A stretch of DNA of 62,042 nt from an uncultured Bacteroidales bacterium (GCA_903911085.1 CAIWCC010000124.1:1-62042), one strand, 5' to 3'. Shown: positions 1 through 10,503, counted from the stretch's first letter. Numbers and translations are program-made. The notes: generated from the letters alone by a model not told the origin.

Positions 1-104
<104 letters not shown>

Positions 105-106
105 TT

Positions 107-143
107 AAGCCCCGCATATTAAGTTATGTGGGGCTTTTTTTTT
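107..143 (+). terminator. Intrinsic terminator of the rRNA operon
   Basis: Inverted repeat AAGCCCC / GGGGCTT around a short AT loop, followed by a run of nine T. It lies directly behind the 5S gene. Confidence 0.9.
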
Positions 144-197
144 GGTAATTTGTTCACAAATTGTTTTTCCATGTTCGATAAATTCATAAAAATGAAT

Positions 198-205
198 TAC
201 TTTTG
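198..205 (+). promoter_or_regulatory. Candidate -7 box for the glycosidase cluster
   Basis: TACTTTTG fits the Bacteroidetes -7 consensus TAnnTTTG and lies 48 bp before the first start codon of the 254-8357 cluster. I do not see a convincing -33 TTG at 19-21 bp, so only half of the promoter is supported. Confidence 0.5.
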
Positions 206-253
206 TATTCACAAAACCTTTCGTTAAATACTAAATAAGACTTCACATTAAAC

Positions 254-1858
254 ATGTCAACATCCCAATCTAATCAAAAATCCCTTTTCAGTGGAATTCG
301 GGGAATTTTATTATTCCTAATGCTCCCTTCGCTAATTTTCGCAGAAGTAAAACCATCTTCATTATTTTACGAACACATTGTTTTACAACGAAATATCCCA
401 ATCCCTATTTGGGGAACAGCCAATGCGGGTGAACAAGTCACTGTAAAATTGAATAAAGCAGTAGCCACAATTACAGCAGATAATGCTGGCAGATGGATGG
501 TAAAACTCCCCAAACAAAAAGCTGGCGGTCCATATAAATTGGAGATAAGCGGAACAAATACCATTAGCATTAACGATGTATATGTTGGTGAAGTTTGGCT
601 TTGTTCGGGTCAGTCAAACATGGACATGACTGTGGCAAAAGAAGACCGCTACTGGTGTGGCGTTCTTAACGAAGACAAGGAAGTGGCAGAGGCTAATTAC
701 CCTAAAATTAGAATTTTCGATGTAGAATTTACTCCAACAAATACGCTGCAAACAGAAGTGAAAGGCAAATGGGAAGTTTGCTCGCCTCAAACGGTGGGAC
801 ATTTTTCGGCAGTGGCCTACTTTTTCGCCCGCGAAATTTACCAAAAATTAAATATCACTATTGGCCTTATCACCTCATCTTTTGGTGCTAGTACGGCCGA
901 AACATGGATGAGTAAACCTGCTTTGGAGGCTCGTCCTAATTTGAAACCTTTATTGGAAAGTTACAATCAAAAATGGGATAAGTTTATTGCCGATAGTGCG
1001 GTGACAATGACAAAATACCGCGAGGATTTAACAAAACACCAAAGCAATTTAAAAGCCGCACAAGCTGCCGCAGCCGCAGCAGGCGATGTAAATGCACCAA
1101 AAGTAGGACGTGCTCCACGCAATCCAAATCCAGAACTAGACCAACATAACCCAAACACTTGCTACAACGGCATGATTGCCCCACTTGTACCTTATGGCAT
1201 TAAAGGTGCTTTGTGGTATCAGGGCGAATCGAACGGCCCTTCGGCATCACAATACCGCGAAATTATGGAAACACTTGTAGGCGACTGGCGTACATTGTGG
1301 AATCAAGGCAATTTCCCTTTCCTTTATGTGCAATTGGCAAACTTGGGCAAACCAATGACTGAGCCAGTGCAACACAATTCGATGATGACAGTTCGCGAAG
1401 CGCAAGCGCAAAATCTTTCAATTCCAAACACGGCAATGGTGGTGGCAATTGAAAATGCTGGTAACGAACCTGACAATGTACATCCCAAAAACAAACAAGC
1501 AATTGGCTATAGATTAGGATTGGCGGCAAGAGCAAAAGTGTACAATGAAAAAATTGAATACTCCGGCCCAATGTACAAATCTTATAAAATCGAAAATAAC
1601 AGCATTCGTTTGTATTTCGATCATGTAGGCAGCGGATTGATGGCTAAAGATGGAAAGCTAACTGGTTTCGCAATATGTGGAGAGGATAAAAAATGGTATT
1701 GGGCCGATGCCAGAATTGATGGAAAAACAGTTGTTGTTTCCAATACCGAAATAACCAAACCTGTGGCAGTTAGATATTGCTGGGGTACAAATCCACCAGC
1801 AAGTTTATGTAACAAAAACGGATTGTGGACACCAAATTTCAGAACGGACAACTTTTGA
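254..1858 (+). CDS. Sialate O-acetylesterase-like SGNH esterase
   Basis: A 534-residue exported carbohydrate O-acetylesterase. Residues 1-30 form a signal peptide (cleavage after LIFA). The SGNH blocks are visible: GQSNM with the nucleophile near Ser121, WYQGES at about 321-326, and the Asp/His pair in EPDNVHP near 407-410. An alanine-rich, likely flexible insert lies at about 265-300 and is unusual. The family removes acetyl groups from glycans. Beside rhamnosidase and GH105 genes the likely substrate is acetylated pectin side chains rather than sialic acid; that is an inference from context. First gene of a four-gene plus-strand cluster. Confidence 0.85.
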   Translation: MSTSQSNQKSLFSGIRGILLFLMLPSLIFAEVKPSSLFYEHIVLQRNIPIPIWGTANAGEQVTVKLNKAVATITADNAGRWMVKLPKQKAGGPYKLEISGTNTISINDVYVGEVWLCSGQSNMDMTVAKEDRYWCGVLNEDKEVAEANYPKIRIFDVEFTPTNTLQTEVKGKWEVCSPQTVGHFSAVAYFFAREIYQKLNITIGLITSSFGASTAETWMSKPALEARPNLKPLLESYNQKWDKFIADSAVTMTKYREDLTKHQSNLKAAQAAAAAAGDVNAPKVGRAPRNPNPELDQHNPNTCYNGMIAPLVPYGIKGALWYQGESNGPSASQYREIMETLVGDWRTLWNQGNFPFLYVQLANLGKPMTEPVQHNSMMTVREAQAQNLSIPNTAMVVAIENAGNEPDNVHPKNKQAIGYRLGLAARAKVYNEKIEYSGPMYKSYKIENNSIRLYFDHVGSGLMAKDGKLTGFAICGEDKKWYWADARIDGKTVVVSNTEITKPVAVRYCWGTNPPASLCNKNGLWTPNFRTDNF

Positions 1859-1889
1859 CAGTTGATAGTTAATAGTTGATAGTTGATAA
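1855..1889. repeat. Short AGTTGAT heptamer repeat
   Basis: Four imperfect 7-bp units (AGTTGAT, AGTTAAT and variants) directly behind the esterase stop codon. Similar AT-rich heptamer arrays recur between prophage genes further right. Confidence 0.7.
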
Positions 1890-1955
1890 GTATTTGAATA
1901 ATAATACAACAACGTTATAGCATAACCAGATTTCTAAAAATCGAACATAAAAACA

Positions 1956-4799
1956 ATGAAAATCACAGCTAGATTTATTGTACTTATTGTATGTATATTG
2001 GCAATTTCCAATACAAGTTATGGTCAAAAGCCTCAAATTGGTTGGCCTATTGTAACCCAAGAAATGAAACCGTGGAGTCGCTGGTGGTGGATGGGTAGCA
2101 GCGTAAATCCTTCTGATTTGCGTGCCGCAATGGAAGCCTATTCCAAAGCTGGATTGGGCGGATTGGAGATAACTCCTATTTATGGTGTGCATGGATACGA
2201 GAATAAATTCATCAAATTTCTTTCTCCTGAATGGGTTGATAATTTCAAATACACACTTGCCGAAGGGAAACGATTGGATATGGGAATAGACCTTGCAATG
2301 GCTTCTGGCTGGCCTTTTGGTGGATTATGGGTTACCCCCGAAGATGCTTGCAAATATATGAGCGTGCAAAAATACGCTTTAAATGGTGGTGAACAACTTC
2401 AGGAAAAAGTGTCGATGACTCAAAAATCACTACTACGCACCATTAGTCGCAAAAGTCTTAAAATTGAAGATGTAAAATACCCCGTAAGTGCCAATGCCGA
2501 CAGCCTACAAAACTGGGCGTTAGAACAGGTACGTTACCCCATACCCATGCCATTACAAACCATTATGGCCTATTCCGACAAAGAGGAAACTATCAATTTA
2601 ACAACAAAAGTTGATGCCGATGGAAAGCTCAACTGGACAGCCCCTACTGGAAGTTGGAAATTGTATGCCGTGTTTCAAGGTTGGCACGGAAAAATGGTGG
2701 AACGTGCTGGACCGGGAGGCGAAGGCGATGTGATTGACCATTTTTCTACCAAAGCAATTGATAATTACCTGGGACATTTTACAAATGCTTTCAAAAACCG
2801 CGATATTAGCGGTTTACGTGCCTATTTCAACGATTCGTACGAGGTAGATGATGCACGTGGTGAAGCTGATTTTACAGCTACATTGTTTGACGAATTTCAA
2901 AAACGACGCGGTTACGACCTGCGCAACTATCTACCTGCGTTGATGGGTGAAGATACCAACGATAATAACTTGCGTGTTTTAGGCGACTATCGCGAAACCA
3001 TTTCCGATTTAATTCTTGAAAATTATACCCAACGTTGGCACAACTGGGCAGCCAAAGGAGGCAAGAAAATCCGCAACCAAGCGCATGGTGCCCCAGCCAA
3101 TATCCTTGATTTATATGCCGCCGCCGATATTCCCGAAACAGAGGGCGAAGATATAGTGAAGGTAAAAACAGCATCGTCGGTGGCTCACGTAACTGGCAAA
3201 AAATTGGCTTCGTCGGAGTCGGCTACGTGGCTCAAAGATCATTTTGAGGCTTCATTGGCTGATGTAAAACACGTTATCGACATGTTTTTGCTGGCTGGAA
3301 TAAACCATGTATTTTACCATGGAACTACTTTTTCGCCACAAGATGCACCATGGCCGGGTTGGATGTTTTATGCAGCCGTTCATTTTGGTCCTACCAATAC
3401 GATATGGAAAGATTTTAGCACATTGAATACCTATATTGCACGCTGCCAATCGTTTATGCAAAAGGGGAAACCCGACAACGATATTTTACTTTATTATCCC
3501 ATTCAGGATGAATATGCGGTGCGCGGCAAGTCTTTGTTAGTGCATTTTGATGGTGCGGCAAAAGGTACAGAAGTTCGCAAAATTGCTGAAAATTTGTACG
3601 ATAATGGCTATGCATTCGATTATATTTCAGACCGCCAGATTCTTGGACTTGAAAATAATTCAGCTAAAATCTCTACCGGAGGAACAAATTATCAAACAAT
3701 ATTAATGCCTTCGGTAAAACTCATTCCATTAAACACTTTACAGAAACTCATTGCGTTAGCGAAAAATGGCGCAACTGTTTTGATGGAACAGTTTCCGGAA
3801 GATGTACCCGGATTGGGCAATCTGACTGAACGAAGAGCCAAGTTTCAGGCATTAAAAAGCCAACTGAAATTTGAAGTTGCAACGGGCAATGTACAAAAAG
3901 CCTGCATTGGAAAAGGACAGATATTGTTGGGCGGCTTGCAAGATTTGTTATTGGCAGCAAAAATTCGCAGAGAAACCATGTACGACAAACAATTACAATG
4001 CATCCGTCGAACCGACAATGGCTCTACTACCTATTTTATTACCAACCGTGGAAAAGAAATTGTTGAAGGTTTGATTCCAGTACAAACAAAAATTGGGACA
4101 GCAGTTTTATACAATCCGATGAATGCCGAGTTTGGAAAAGCAAAAATCGAAACCAGTAATTCCGCAAACAAGGTAGCCCTAAAATTATCTCCGGGTGAGA
4201 GTTGCTTGGTGCAGATTTTCCCTGAAAAGTTGAACGTTCAGAATAATTATTTGTATTTGAACACTTTAGGAGAAAACAAAGCACTTGATAATGCGTGGAC
4301 ACTCACTTTTGTGGAGGGTGGACCACAATTGCCAAAACCAGTTAAGCTTACTAAACCAAGCCCATGGACAGATGAAGAAGGTGCTGATTACAAGGCATTT
4401 TCTGGAACTGCTGTATACAAAACCAATTTTGCAAAACCTACAACAACTGCCAAATACTTCCGCCTTGATTTGGGAACGGTGGCTCATAGCGCAAAAATTA
4501 TTTTGAATGGAAAAGAATTGGCCACGTTGATTTGCGCTCCATATTCGGTAGACATACCTGCTGCAACAATTAAAGAAAGTAATACAATGGAAGTGCTAGT
4601 AACTAATTTGATGGGTAACCGTATGGCTGATTTGGAACGTAAAGGAGAAAAATACAAGATATTTTATAATATCAATTTCCCAGCGATTAAAGCTTCAAAC
4701 CGAGGAGCCGATGGGCTTTTCACAACAACCGGTTGGCAACCTCAAGTTTCGGGATTGGTGGGACCAGTTTCGTTGACAACATTGCTTGAGCAAAAATAA
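1956..4799 (+). CDS. GH106-type alpha-L-rhamnosidase-like hydrolase
   Basis: A 947-residue exported glycosidase. The signal peptide ends at SYG before QKPQIG. The N-terminal segment with WWWMGSSV, the GLGGLEI strand and SGWPFGGLWVTPEDA near residue 115-130 is typical of the large GH106-like rhamnosidase family. The C-terminal third looks like a beta-sandwich with a galactose-binding-like fold. The family cleaves terminal alpha-L-rhamnose from rhamnogalacturonan and related glycans, which fits the GH105 gene immediately downstream. Family membership rests on motif recall, and exact specificity cannot be read from sequence. Confidence 0.78.
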   Translation: MKITARFIVLIVCILAISNTSYGQKPQIGWPIVTQEMKPWSRWWWMGSSVNPSDLRAAMEAYSKAGLGGLEITPIYGVHGYENKFIKFLSPEWVDNFKYTLAEGKRLDMGIDLAMASGWPFGGLWVTPEDACKYMSVQKYALNGGEQLQEKVSMTQKSLLRTISRKSLKIEDVKYPVSANADSLQNWALEQVRYPIPMPLQTIMAYSDKEETINLTTKVDADGKLNWTAPTGSWKLYAVFQGWHGKMVERAGPGGEGDVIDHFSTKAIDNYLGHFTNAFKNRDISGLRAYFNDSYEVDDARGEADFTATLFDEFQKRRGYDLRNYLPALMGEDTNDNNLRVLGDYRETISDLILENYTQRWHNWAAKGGKKIRNQAHGAPANILDLYAAADIPETEGEDIVKVKTASSVAHVTGKKLASSESATWLKDHFEASLADVKHVIDMFLLAGINHVFYHGTTFSPQDAPWPGWMFYAAVHFGPTNTIWKDFSTLNTYIARCQSFMQKGKPDNDILLYYPIQDEYAVRGKSLLVHFDGAAKGTEVRKIAENLYDNGYAFDYISDRQILGLENNSAKISTGGTNYQTILMPSVKLIPLNTLQKLIALAKNGATVLMEQFPEDVPGLGNLTERRAKFQALKSQLKFEVATGNVQKACIGKGQILLGGLQDLLLAAKIRRETMYDKQLQCIRRTDNGSTTYFITNRGKEIVEGLIPVQTKIGTAVLYNPMNAEFGKAKIETSNSANKVALKLSPGESCLVQIFPEKLNVQNNYLYLNTLGENKALDNAWTLTFVEGGPQLPKPVKLTKPSPWTDEEGADYKAFSGTAVYKTNFAKPTTTAKYFRLDLGTVAHSAKIILNGKELATLICAPYSVDIPAATIKESNTMEVLVTNLMGNRMADLERKGEKYKIFYNINFPAIKASNRGADGLFTTTGWQPQVSGLVGPVSLTTLLEQK

Positions 4800-4849
4800 A
4801 AAGCATTATCGAAACAAAGCATTTATAAACAGCAATTTATAATAAATTC

Positions 4850-5983
4850 ATGGTACAAAAGAAATCAATATTCCTTTTCTCTATTTTGATATTTGCAAGC
4901 AGTTTCTGTTTGGCTAAACCGCTTCCTTCAAAAAAAGAAGTATTGGCACAAATGAAGCTTACCAATGCCTATTTTATGAATAAATGGCCCGATCCGGGAG
5001 CGAAAATTGTTCTCAAAAAAACACGACCAAGTAATATCTGGACACGGGCAGTTTATTACGAAGGACTAATGGCCTATTATAAATTAAACCCTGATACTGC
5101 ATACTATAACTATGCCTTAAAATGGGGAAATGCACATCAATGGGGATTGAACACTGGCATAAAAACCAGAAATGCGGACAATCATTGCTGCGGACAAACG
5201 TACATTGATTTGTACATGATGAATCCAAAACCCGAAAAAATTAACGATGTAAAGCTTTCTATAGATTTGATGTTAGAATCGTCAAAAATAGACGACTGGA
5301 ATTGGATAGATGCGTTGCAAATGGCAATGCCAGTGTATGCTCAATTAGGTGTTATGTATAAAGACAACCGCTATTATGAACGTATGTACGAAATGTATAT
5401 GTACAGCAAAACCATAGAAGGAGGCAAGGGTTTGTACAATCCAGAAGATAATTTGTGGTGGCGAGATAAAGATTTTGTGCCGCCGTACAAAGAGCCAAAT
5501 GGCGAAGACTGTTATTGGTCGCGCGGAAACGGCTGGGTAGTAGCTGCATTGGTGCGCGTGTTGGAAATTATGCCCAAAGATGCGCCTCACCGCGACGAAT
5601 ACCAAAAAACATTGCTCCTCATGTTGGATGCGTTAATTCCTATTCAACGAAAAGACGGATTTTGGAACGTAAGCTTACACGATGCTAAGAATTATGGCGG
5701 CAAAGAAACAACAGGAACGGCATTGTTTACCTACGGAATGGCATGGGCTATAAACAATAACTTGGTAAATAAAGAGAAGTATTTACCCATTGTAAAAAAA
5801 GCATGGCGCGCTATGTCGAAAGAATCCATTCATGCCAACGGTTTTTTAGGCTATGTACAAGGAACAGGCAAACAACCATCGGATGGTCAACCGGTTACAT
5901 ATACAAGTATGCCCGATTTTGAAGATTACGGACTCGGTTGTTTTTTGCTGGCCGGAAGTGAAGTTTATAAACTGAGTAAATAA
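4850..5983 (+). CDS. GH105 unsaturated rhamnogalacturonyl hydrolase
   Basis: A 377-residue exported alpha/alpha-barrel enzyme, the normal GH105 length. The signal peptide ends at CLA before KPLPS. Family hallmarks are DNHCCGQTYIDLY (about 110-122) and WIDALQMAMP (about 152-161), which hold the two aspartates used in the YteR/RhiN family, plus CYWSRGNGWVVAAL near 222-235. The family hydrolyses the unsaturated uronyl residue left at the non-reducing end by polysaccharide lyases. It lies 50 bp behind the rhamnosidase-like gene and 40 bp before the GH2 gene, so one transcript is likely. Confidence 0.88.
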   Translation: MVQKKSIFLFSILIFASSFCLAKPLPSKKEVLAQMKLTNAYFMNKWPDPGAKIVLKKTRPSNIWTRAVYYEGLMAYYKLNPDTAYYNYALKWGNAHQWGLNTGIKTRNADNHCCGQTYIDLYMMNPKPEKINDVKLSIDLMLESSKIDDWNWIDALQMAMPVYAQLGVMYKDNRYYERMYEMYMYSKTIEGGKGLYNPEDNLWWRDKDFVPPYKEPNGEDCYWSRGNGWVVAALVRVLEIMPKDAPHRDEYQKTLLLMLDALIPIQRKDGFWNVSLHDAKNYGGKETTGTALFTYGMAWAINNNLVNKEKYLPIVKKAWRAMSKESIHANGFLGYVQGTGKQPSDGQPVTYTSMPDFEDYGLGCFLLAGSEVYKLSK

Positions 5984-6023
5984 AGACCAAAAATAAAGTT
6001 CAAATAAATAAAATATAATCAAC

Positions 6024-8357
6024 ATGAAAAACACTTTAAAACTCTCATTTTGTGGATTATTTATGCTAATGGCCTTCATGCTACAAGCACAAAACGAAAA
6101 CCAAAAACCGAGAAGTATTATTAATTTTGATACCGATTGGCAATTCGTGATAGATGATGTCAAAAATGGTGATATTACTACTTTAGATGACTCGAAATGG
6201 CGAAAACTCGATGTGCCTCACGATTGGAGCATCGAAGGAACCTATGACAGTGCCAACCCATCTGGTCGTGGTGGTGGATATTTACCCGCCGGCATTGGTT
6301 TTTATCGCAAATCTTTTACCGTAAACGCAACTGATGCCAAACGCAAATTCTTTATCGAATTCGATGGTGTAATGGCTAACAGCGATGTGTGGATCAATGG
6401 TGATCACTTGGGCAATCGCCCTTATGGTTACAGCAGTTTCAGCTATGATTTAACAAGTCATTTGAAATTTGGAAAAGGCGAAACAAATACATTGGCTGTA
6501 AAAGTAGATAACTCACGACAACCTGCCTCACGCTACTATACCGGTTCGGGTATTTATCGTCATGTGCGTATGGTGATTACAAACACTGTGTATGTTGAAC
6601 AGTGGGGAGTATTTATCACTTCAACCCAAGTAAGCGACAAAAAAGCCACTGTTAATGTTGAAACAAAGATAAAAAATGAATCATCAAATAGTTCAATTTT
6701 ACTTGAAACCACCATTCTTGACCCAGCGGGAAAACCAGTAAAAACATTAGAAACAAAACAAACATTGCCAGCAGGTCAGTCTGTTACTATCAATCAAAAA
6801 GTGGAAGTTTTTACACCACAACTTTGGGACTTAAATAAACCGAATTTATACAGTGCAATTACAAAAGTGAAGTCGGGCAAAAATTACGTGGACGAACAAA
6901 CAAACGTTTTTGGAATTCGCAACAGTAAATTTGAAGCTGCAACGGGCTATTGGTTGAACGGCAAAAATATTAAAATTAAAGGTGTATGTTTACATCATGA
7001 TGCAGGTGCTTTGGGTGCAGCTGTACCTTTGAGAGCATGGGAACGCAGGTTTGAACTTTTGAAAGAAGCTGGTGTAAATGCTATTCGTACGGCTCACAAT
7101 CCAGTAGCTCCCGAGTTTTTGGATTTGTGCGACCGCATGGGTTTTTTGGTGATGGATGAAACTTTTGATACCTGGACTGCTACCAAGCCGGGCAGCGAAT
7201 ATGGCTACAGTCTCTTTTTTAAAAAATGGTGGGAACAGGATACGCGTGATATGGTGTTGCGCGACAGAAATCATCCTTCCATCATCATTTACAGTGTTGG
7301 CAACGAAATCCGTGATAATTTGAACGATTCGGCTGGATTCAAAAGATATAAAGATCAACAAGACTTGGTACATCGCACAGATCCTAGTCGCCCAGTTACA
7401 ATGGCCTTGTTCCGCCCCGCTATATCCAAAGTATATACAAGTGGATTTGCAGATATGATGGATATTGTGGGTCAGAATTATCGTGAAAAGGAATTGGTAG
7501 CAGCCCATTTGGACAAACCGCAACGCATTGTACTTGGAACCGAAAACGGACATGGACAGGCAGAATGGTTAGTTTTGCGCGACAATCCATTTATGTCAGG
7601 ACAATTTTTATGGACTGGTATTGAATACCTGGGTGAGGCATTGTGGCCAGCCATTTCGTGGGAACAAGGCATTTTTGACCGTACAGGCGGTTGGAAACCG
7701 TTAAGCATGCAACGCCAGAGCTGGTGGTCGGACAAGCCAGTAGTTCATATTGTTAGAAAATACGACAACGCCGGTGTGGGTGCGTGGGTAGCCAACTGGA
7801 CACCAACTGATTTTGGCACTTACGATGAAGCCAGTATTGAGGTGTATAGTAATTGTGATGAAGTAGAATTATTTCTGAATGACAAATCATTGGGAATAAA
7901 AACAAAACCAGCTGATGATTCTCCTCGCGCATGGGTAACCACTTTTGAAAAAGGTACCATCAGAGCCGTGGCAAAAAACGGTGGCAAAATAGTAGCTACT
8001 GCCGAACATAAAACAGCCGGTGAACCTGCGGCCATTATGCTTACAGCCGACAAACCGAACATCGTTAAATCATGGGATGATGTAACATACATAACTGCAA
8101 AAGTAGTAGATGCAAATGGTATTGTTTGCCCCAATGTGGATAAACCAGTTACATTTAGCATATCGGAAACGGGCAGCGTTATTGCAGTCGACAATGGCGA
8201 TGTAAATAGCCATGAATCATACCGTGGATTGAAGCGACAAACTTATAATGGTCTGTGCGTTGCCATTGTACGGGCAAATGCTACTTCTGGCAAGATTAAA
8301 CTCACTGCAAATTGTGTAGGATTGAAGTCGGGTTCTGTGACAGTTGATATTAAATGA
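6024..8357 (+). CDS. GH2 beta-galactosidase-family glycosidase
   Basis: A 777-residue exported GH2 enzyme (signal peptide ending LQA before QNEN). Domains in order: sugar-binding jelly roll (about 35-190, with VPHDW and SGIYRHV), Ig-like domain (190-300), TIM barrel (300-590) with the acid/base pair N427-E428 in YSVGNEIRD and a likely nucleophile E507 in LGTENGHG, then DUF4982-like and Ig-like C-terminal domains. FLWTGIEYLGE is typical of Bacteroidetes GH2 beta-galactosidases. Probably removes beta-galactose from pectin side chains. Last gene of the cluster; a terminator follows. Confidence 0.88.
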   Translation: MKNTLKLSFCGLFMLMAFMLQAQNENQKPRSIINFDTDWQFVIDDVKNGDITTLDDSKWRKLDVPHDWSIEGTYDSANPSGRGGGYLPAGIGFYRKSFTVNATDAKRKFFIEFDGVMANSDVWINGDHLGNRPYGYSSFSYDLTSHLKFGKGETNTLAVKVDNSRQPASRYYTGSGIYRHVRMVITNTVYVEQWGVFITSTQVSDKKATVNVETKIKNESSNSSILLETTILDPAGKPVKTLETKQTLPAGQSVTINQKVEVFTPQLWDLNKPNLYSAITKVKSGKNYVDEQTNVFGIRNSKFEAATGYWLNGKNIKIKGVCLHHDAGALGAAVPLRAWERRFELLKEAGVNAIRTAHNPVAPEFLDLCDRMGFLVMDETFDTWTATKPGSEYGYSLFFKKWWEQDTRDMVLRDRNHPSIIIYSVGNEIRDNLNDSAGFKRYKDQQDLVHRTDPSRPVTMALFRPAISKVYTSGFADMMDIVGQNYREKELVAAHLDKPQRIVLGTENGHGQAEWLVLRDNPFMSGQFLWTGIEYLGEALWPAISWEQGIFDRTGGWKPLSMQRQSWWSDKPVVHIVRKYDNAGVGAWVANWTPTDFGTYDEASIEVYSNCDEVELFLNDKSLGIKTKPADDSPRAWVTTFEKGTIRAVAKNGGKIVATAEHKTAGEPAAIMLTADKPNIVKSWDDVTYITAKVVDANGIVCPNVDKPVTFSISETGSVIAVDNGDVNSHESYRGLKRQTYNGLCVAIVRANATSGKIKLTANCVGLKSGSVTVDIK

Positions 8358-8416
8358 TGTTTGTCTAATATATTGATATAATGTATCTTGTATAATACTA
8401 ATGCTATTGAATAAAT

Positions 8417-8456
8417 AAAAAACGGACTACTTCAGCACGAGGTTGTCCGTTTTTTT
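8417..8456. terminator. Bidirectional intrinsic terminator
   Basis: AAAAAACGGAC and GTCCGTTTTTT arms flank a 17-base loop between the GH2 gene (plus) and the convergent lipoprotein gene (minus). A/T runs on both sides suit both directions. Confidence 0.88.
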
Positions 8457-8491
8457 GAGAAATAAACTATTTTTGAAATCGTCAAAATATA

Positions 8492-9628
8492 TTACAAACA
8501 CTTTTCAATTTGCTTATTCAGTTCATCAAAACTAAGACTCCGAGCAATAATTACACCTTGTTTATTCATTAAAAATGTGGTAGGAACTTCTGAAATATTG
8601 TACGATATGGCGGTATTTGTATTAGGACCAGCTTCATCGCGTACGCAAATCCATGGTATGTTTTGTGTTGCCTGCTTCCAAAGAATTTTATCTTTATCCA
8701 TTGAAATTTGAAAAATCTCGAAACCTCTTTTGTTAAATCGATTGTATATGTCGCGCAATGCAAAAGTGTAATCAACACTTTGCTTGTTCTCGTAAGCCGA
8801 AAAATCAATTAATACTACTTTGCCTTCTAATTGTGAAAGTTTTCTTTCAACATTGTTTTTATCTTTTAATGCAATATCTATATAACCCTTACCAGCAGAA
8901 TCAAGAACCTTATTCCACTCTTCCTTATTTTTCAATTTCCGTTCGTTGTTAATAGCATCCATTACCAAATTGTACAGATTTTTAGTTCTCTCATAATTAG
9001 GCATATAAACATTGAAAGATGTTGCTACTGCAGCACAATATGGTTTGTCTTCTTTGACGTAAGGTGAAAACAAATATGTGTCATTAATTTGCTGATAAAT
9101 TGCAAAATAAGCTGCTGTGGATTTCGGGTTTTGCAAAATTAATTTTCGAGCTATATCTTTGTGTAAATCTATATCTTTCTCAATTTCAATAATTTTACTA
9201 TTTCTTTCATCGGTATTCATCGAATTCAATTCATTGGCTTTACGTTGAATATTCATTACAGAAATACGCAATTTTTGAATTTCGTTGGACGGTTGTGAGC
9301 CTGTGATTTTGTAATCGGTTGCAAAATTCGTTGCTTTAGCCTCAATATTAATACTTTCGCATGAATCGACTGCAAACGTAATTATTTTTTCATTCAATCG
9401 CAACCGATAAAAATCAGGGTACAAAGGACGATTAGACTTAAAATCAAATTTTCCTGCAGCGTTTAATCTAACTGAATCAATCACAGTATTTTTCAATAGA
9501 CCAGTATATTCCAAGAATAATACTTCACCTTCAGCACTCTTTACATTACCCGATACAGAAAACTTATTGTTTTGATTACATGAAACAATTGCAAATGAAA
9601 TGAGTAGGATAATCACATTTTTTTTCAT
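8492..9628 (-). CDS. TlpA-like thioredoxin-fold lipoprotein without CxxC
   Basis: About 378 residues from the ATG at 9628 (a GTG three codons upstream is less likely). Lipobox FAIVSC follows a short hydrophobic stretch, so it is a predicted lipoprotein. An N-terminal DUF4369-like beta domain (FSVSGNVKSAEGEVLFLEY) is followed by a helical region and a C-terminal TlpA/AhpC-like thioredoxin fold (GKVVLIDFSAYENKQS to VPTTFLMNKQGVI, with cis-Pro in EVPTTF). The usual WCxxC active site is replaced by SAYENKQ, so thiol-disulfide exchange is unlikely. Role unknown; possibly a binding or sensing protein of the envelope. Confidence 0.8.
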   Translation of the reverse strand: MKKNVIILLISFAIVSCNQNNKFSVSGNVKSAEGEVLFLEYTGLLKNTVIDSVRLNAAGKFDFKSNRPLYPDFYRLRLNEKIITFAVDSCESINIEAKATNFATDYKITGSQPSNEIQKLRISVMNIQRKANELNSMNTDERNSKIIEIEKDIDLHKDIARKLILQNPKSTAAYFAIYQQINDTYLFSPYVKEDKPYCAAVATSFNVYMPNYERTKNLYNLVMDAINNERKLKNKEEWNKVLDSAGKGYIDIALKDKNNVERKLSQLEGKVVLIDFSAYENKQSVDYTFALRDIYNRFNKRGFEIFQISMDKDKILWKQATQNIPWICVRDEAGPNTNTAISYNISEVPTTFLMNKQGVIIARSLSFDELNKQIEKCL

Positions 9629-9782
9629 ATATACCACAATTATAGCTGTTGTTTTAATTTTTTTGAATTAGAATTGAAGAGCCTAAAAATGAAACTATTT
9701 AAAATATAATGAGAGTCTGAAAATAAAAATTATTTTTCAACCCCAAACAATTTTACAAATGAAATGAAACAAAAATAGTTCA

Positions 9783-10289
9783 TTAGTTCGTTTTAAAATC
9801 ATACTTCACTTTAGACAATTGTTCGTTTGCTTCAACAATTTTACTTTTCAGATCTTCTTTATATTTCACTAATTTAGTGTTTAGTTTCTCATCACTGTTA
9901 GCCAATATTTGTACTGCCAAAATTGCCGCATTGAGCGATGCGTTTATACCTACGGTTGCTACAGGTATTCCAGGAGGCATTTGTACAATAGCTAATAAAG
10001 CATCCATACCGTCGAGCGAAGCATTTATTGGCACTCCAATTACTGGTAATGTTGTCATAGAGGCAATTACGCCTGGTAAGTGAGCTGCCATTCCAGCTGC
10101 TGCAATAATAACTTTTATTCCATTATTAGCAGCATTCGAAGCAAAAACTTCAACTTCTCTTGGCGTTCGATGCGCCGAAAGTGCATTTATTTCAAATGGT
10201 ATTTCAAATTCATTTAACAGAGCAGCGGCTTTTTCCATTACAGGCAAATCAGAAGTACTGCCCATTATTATACTAACTATTGGTGTCAT
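9783..10289 (-). CDS. purE: N5-CAIR mutase PurE (class I)
   Basis: 168 residues. The N-terminal [20 protein letters not shown] and [14 protein letters not shown] blocks are diagnostic of PurE, with the catalytic His in SAHRTP. Class I PurE converts N5-carboxyaminoimidazole ribonucleotide to 4-carboxyaminoimidazole ribonucleotide in purine synthesis in the cytosol. It follows gcvH, but a strong terminator between them suggests separate transcription. Confidence 0.96.
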   Translation of the reverse strand: MTPIVSIIMGSTSDLPVMEKAAALLNEFEIPFEINALSAHRTPREVEVFASNAANNGIKVIIAAAGMAAHLPGVIASMTTLPVIGVPINASLDGMDALLAIVQMPPGIPVATVGINASLNAAILAVQILANSDEKLNTKLVKYKEDLKSKIVEANEQLSKVKYDFKTN

Positions 10290-10503
10290 ATTTGATTTTA
10301 TTTTTTGTGATTAAAAAAAAGTAACATTGTGAGTTTATCTGTTTTACTCTTGAATGATAAACTCCTGTATTAAAACACATTAGAGTGAAATGTTATGAAT
10401 ATTGAGCAAAGCTAAGTTGCAATTTGTCAATGCTTTACCAAATTCAAATGTGTCGGTTATAAATTACGTTTATTATTGGATAGAATTTTGTGGTATTAAC
10501 TTT

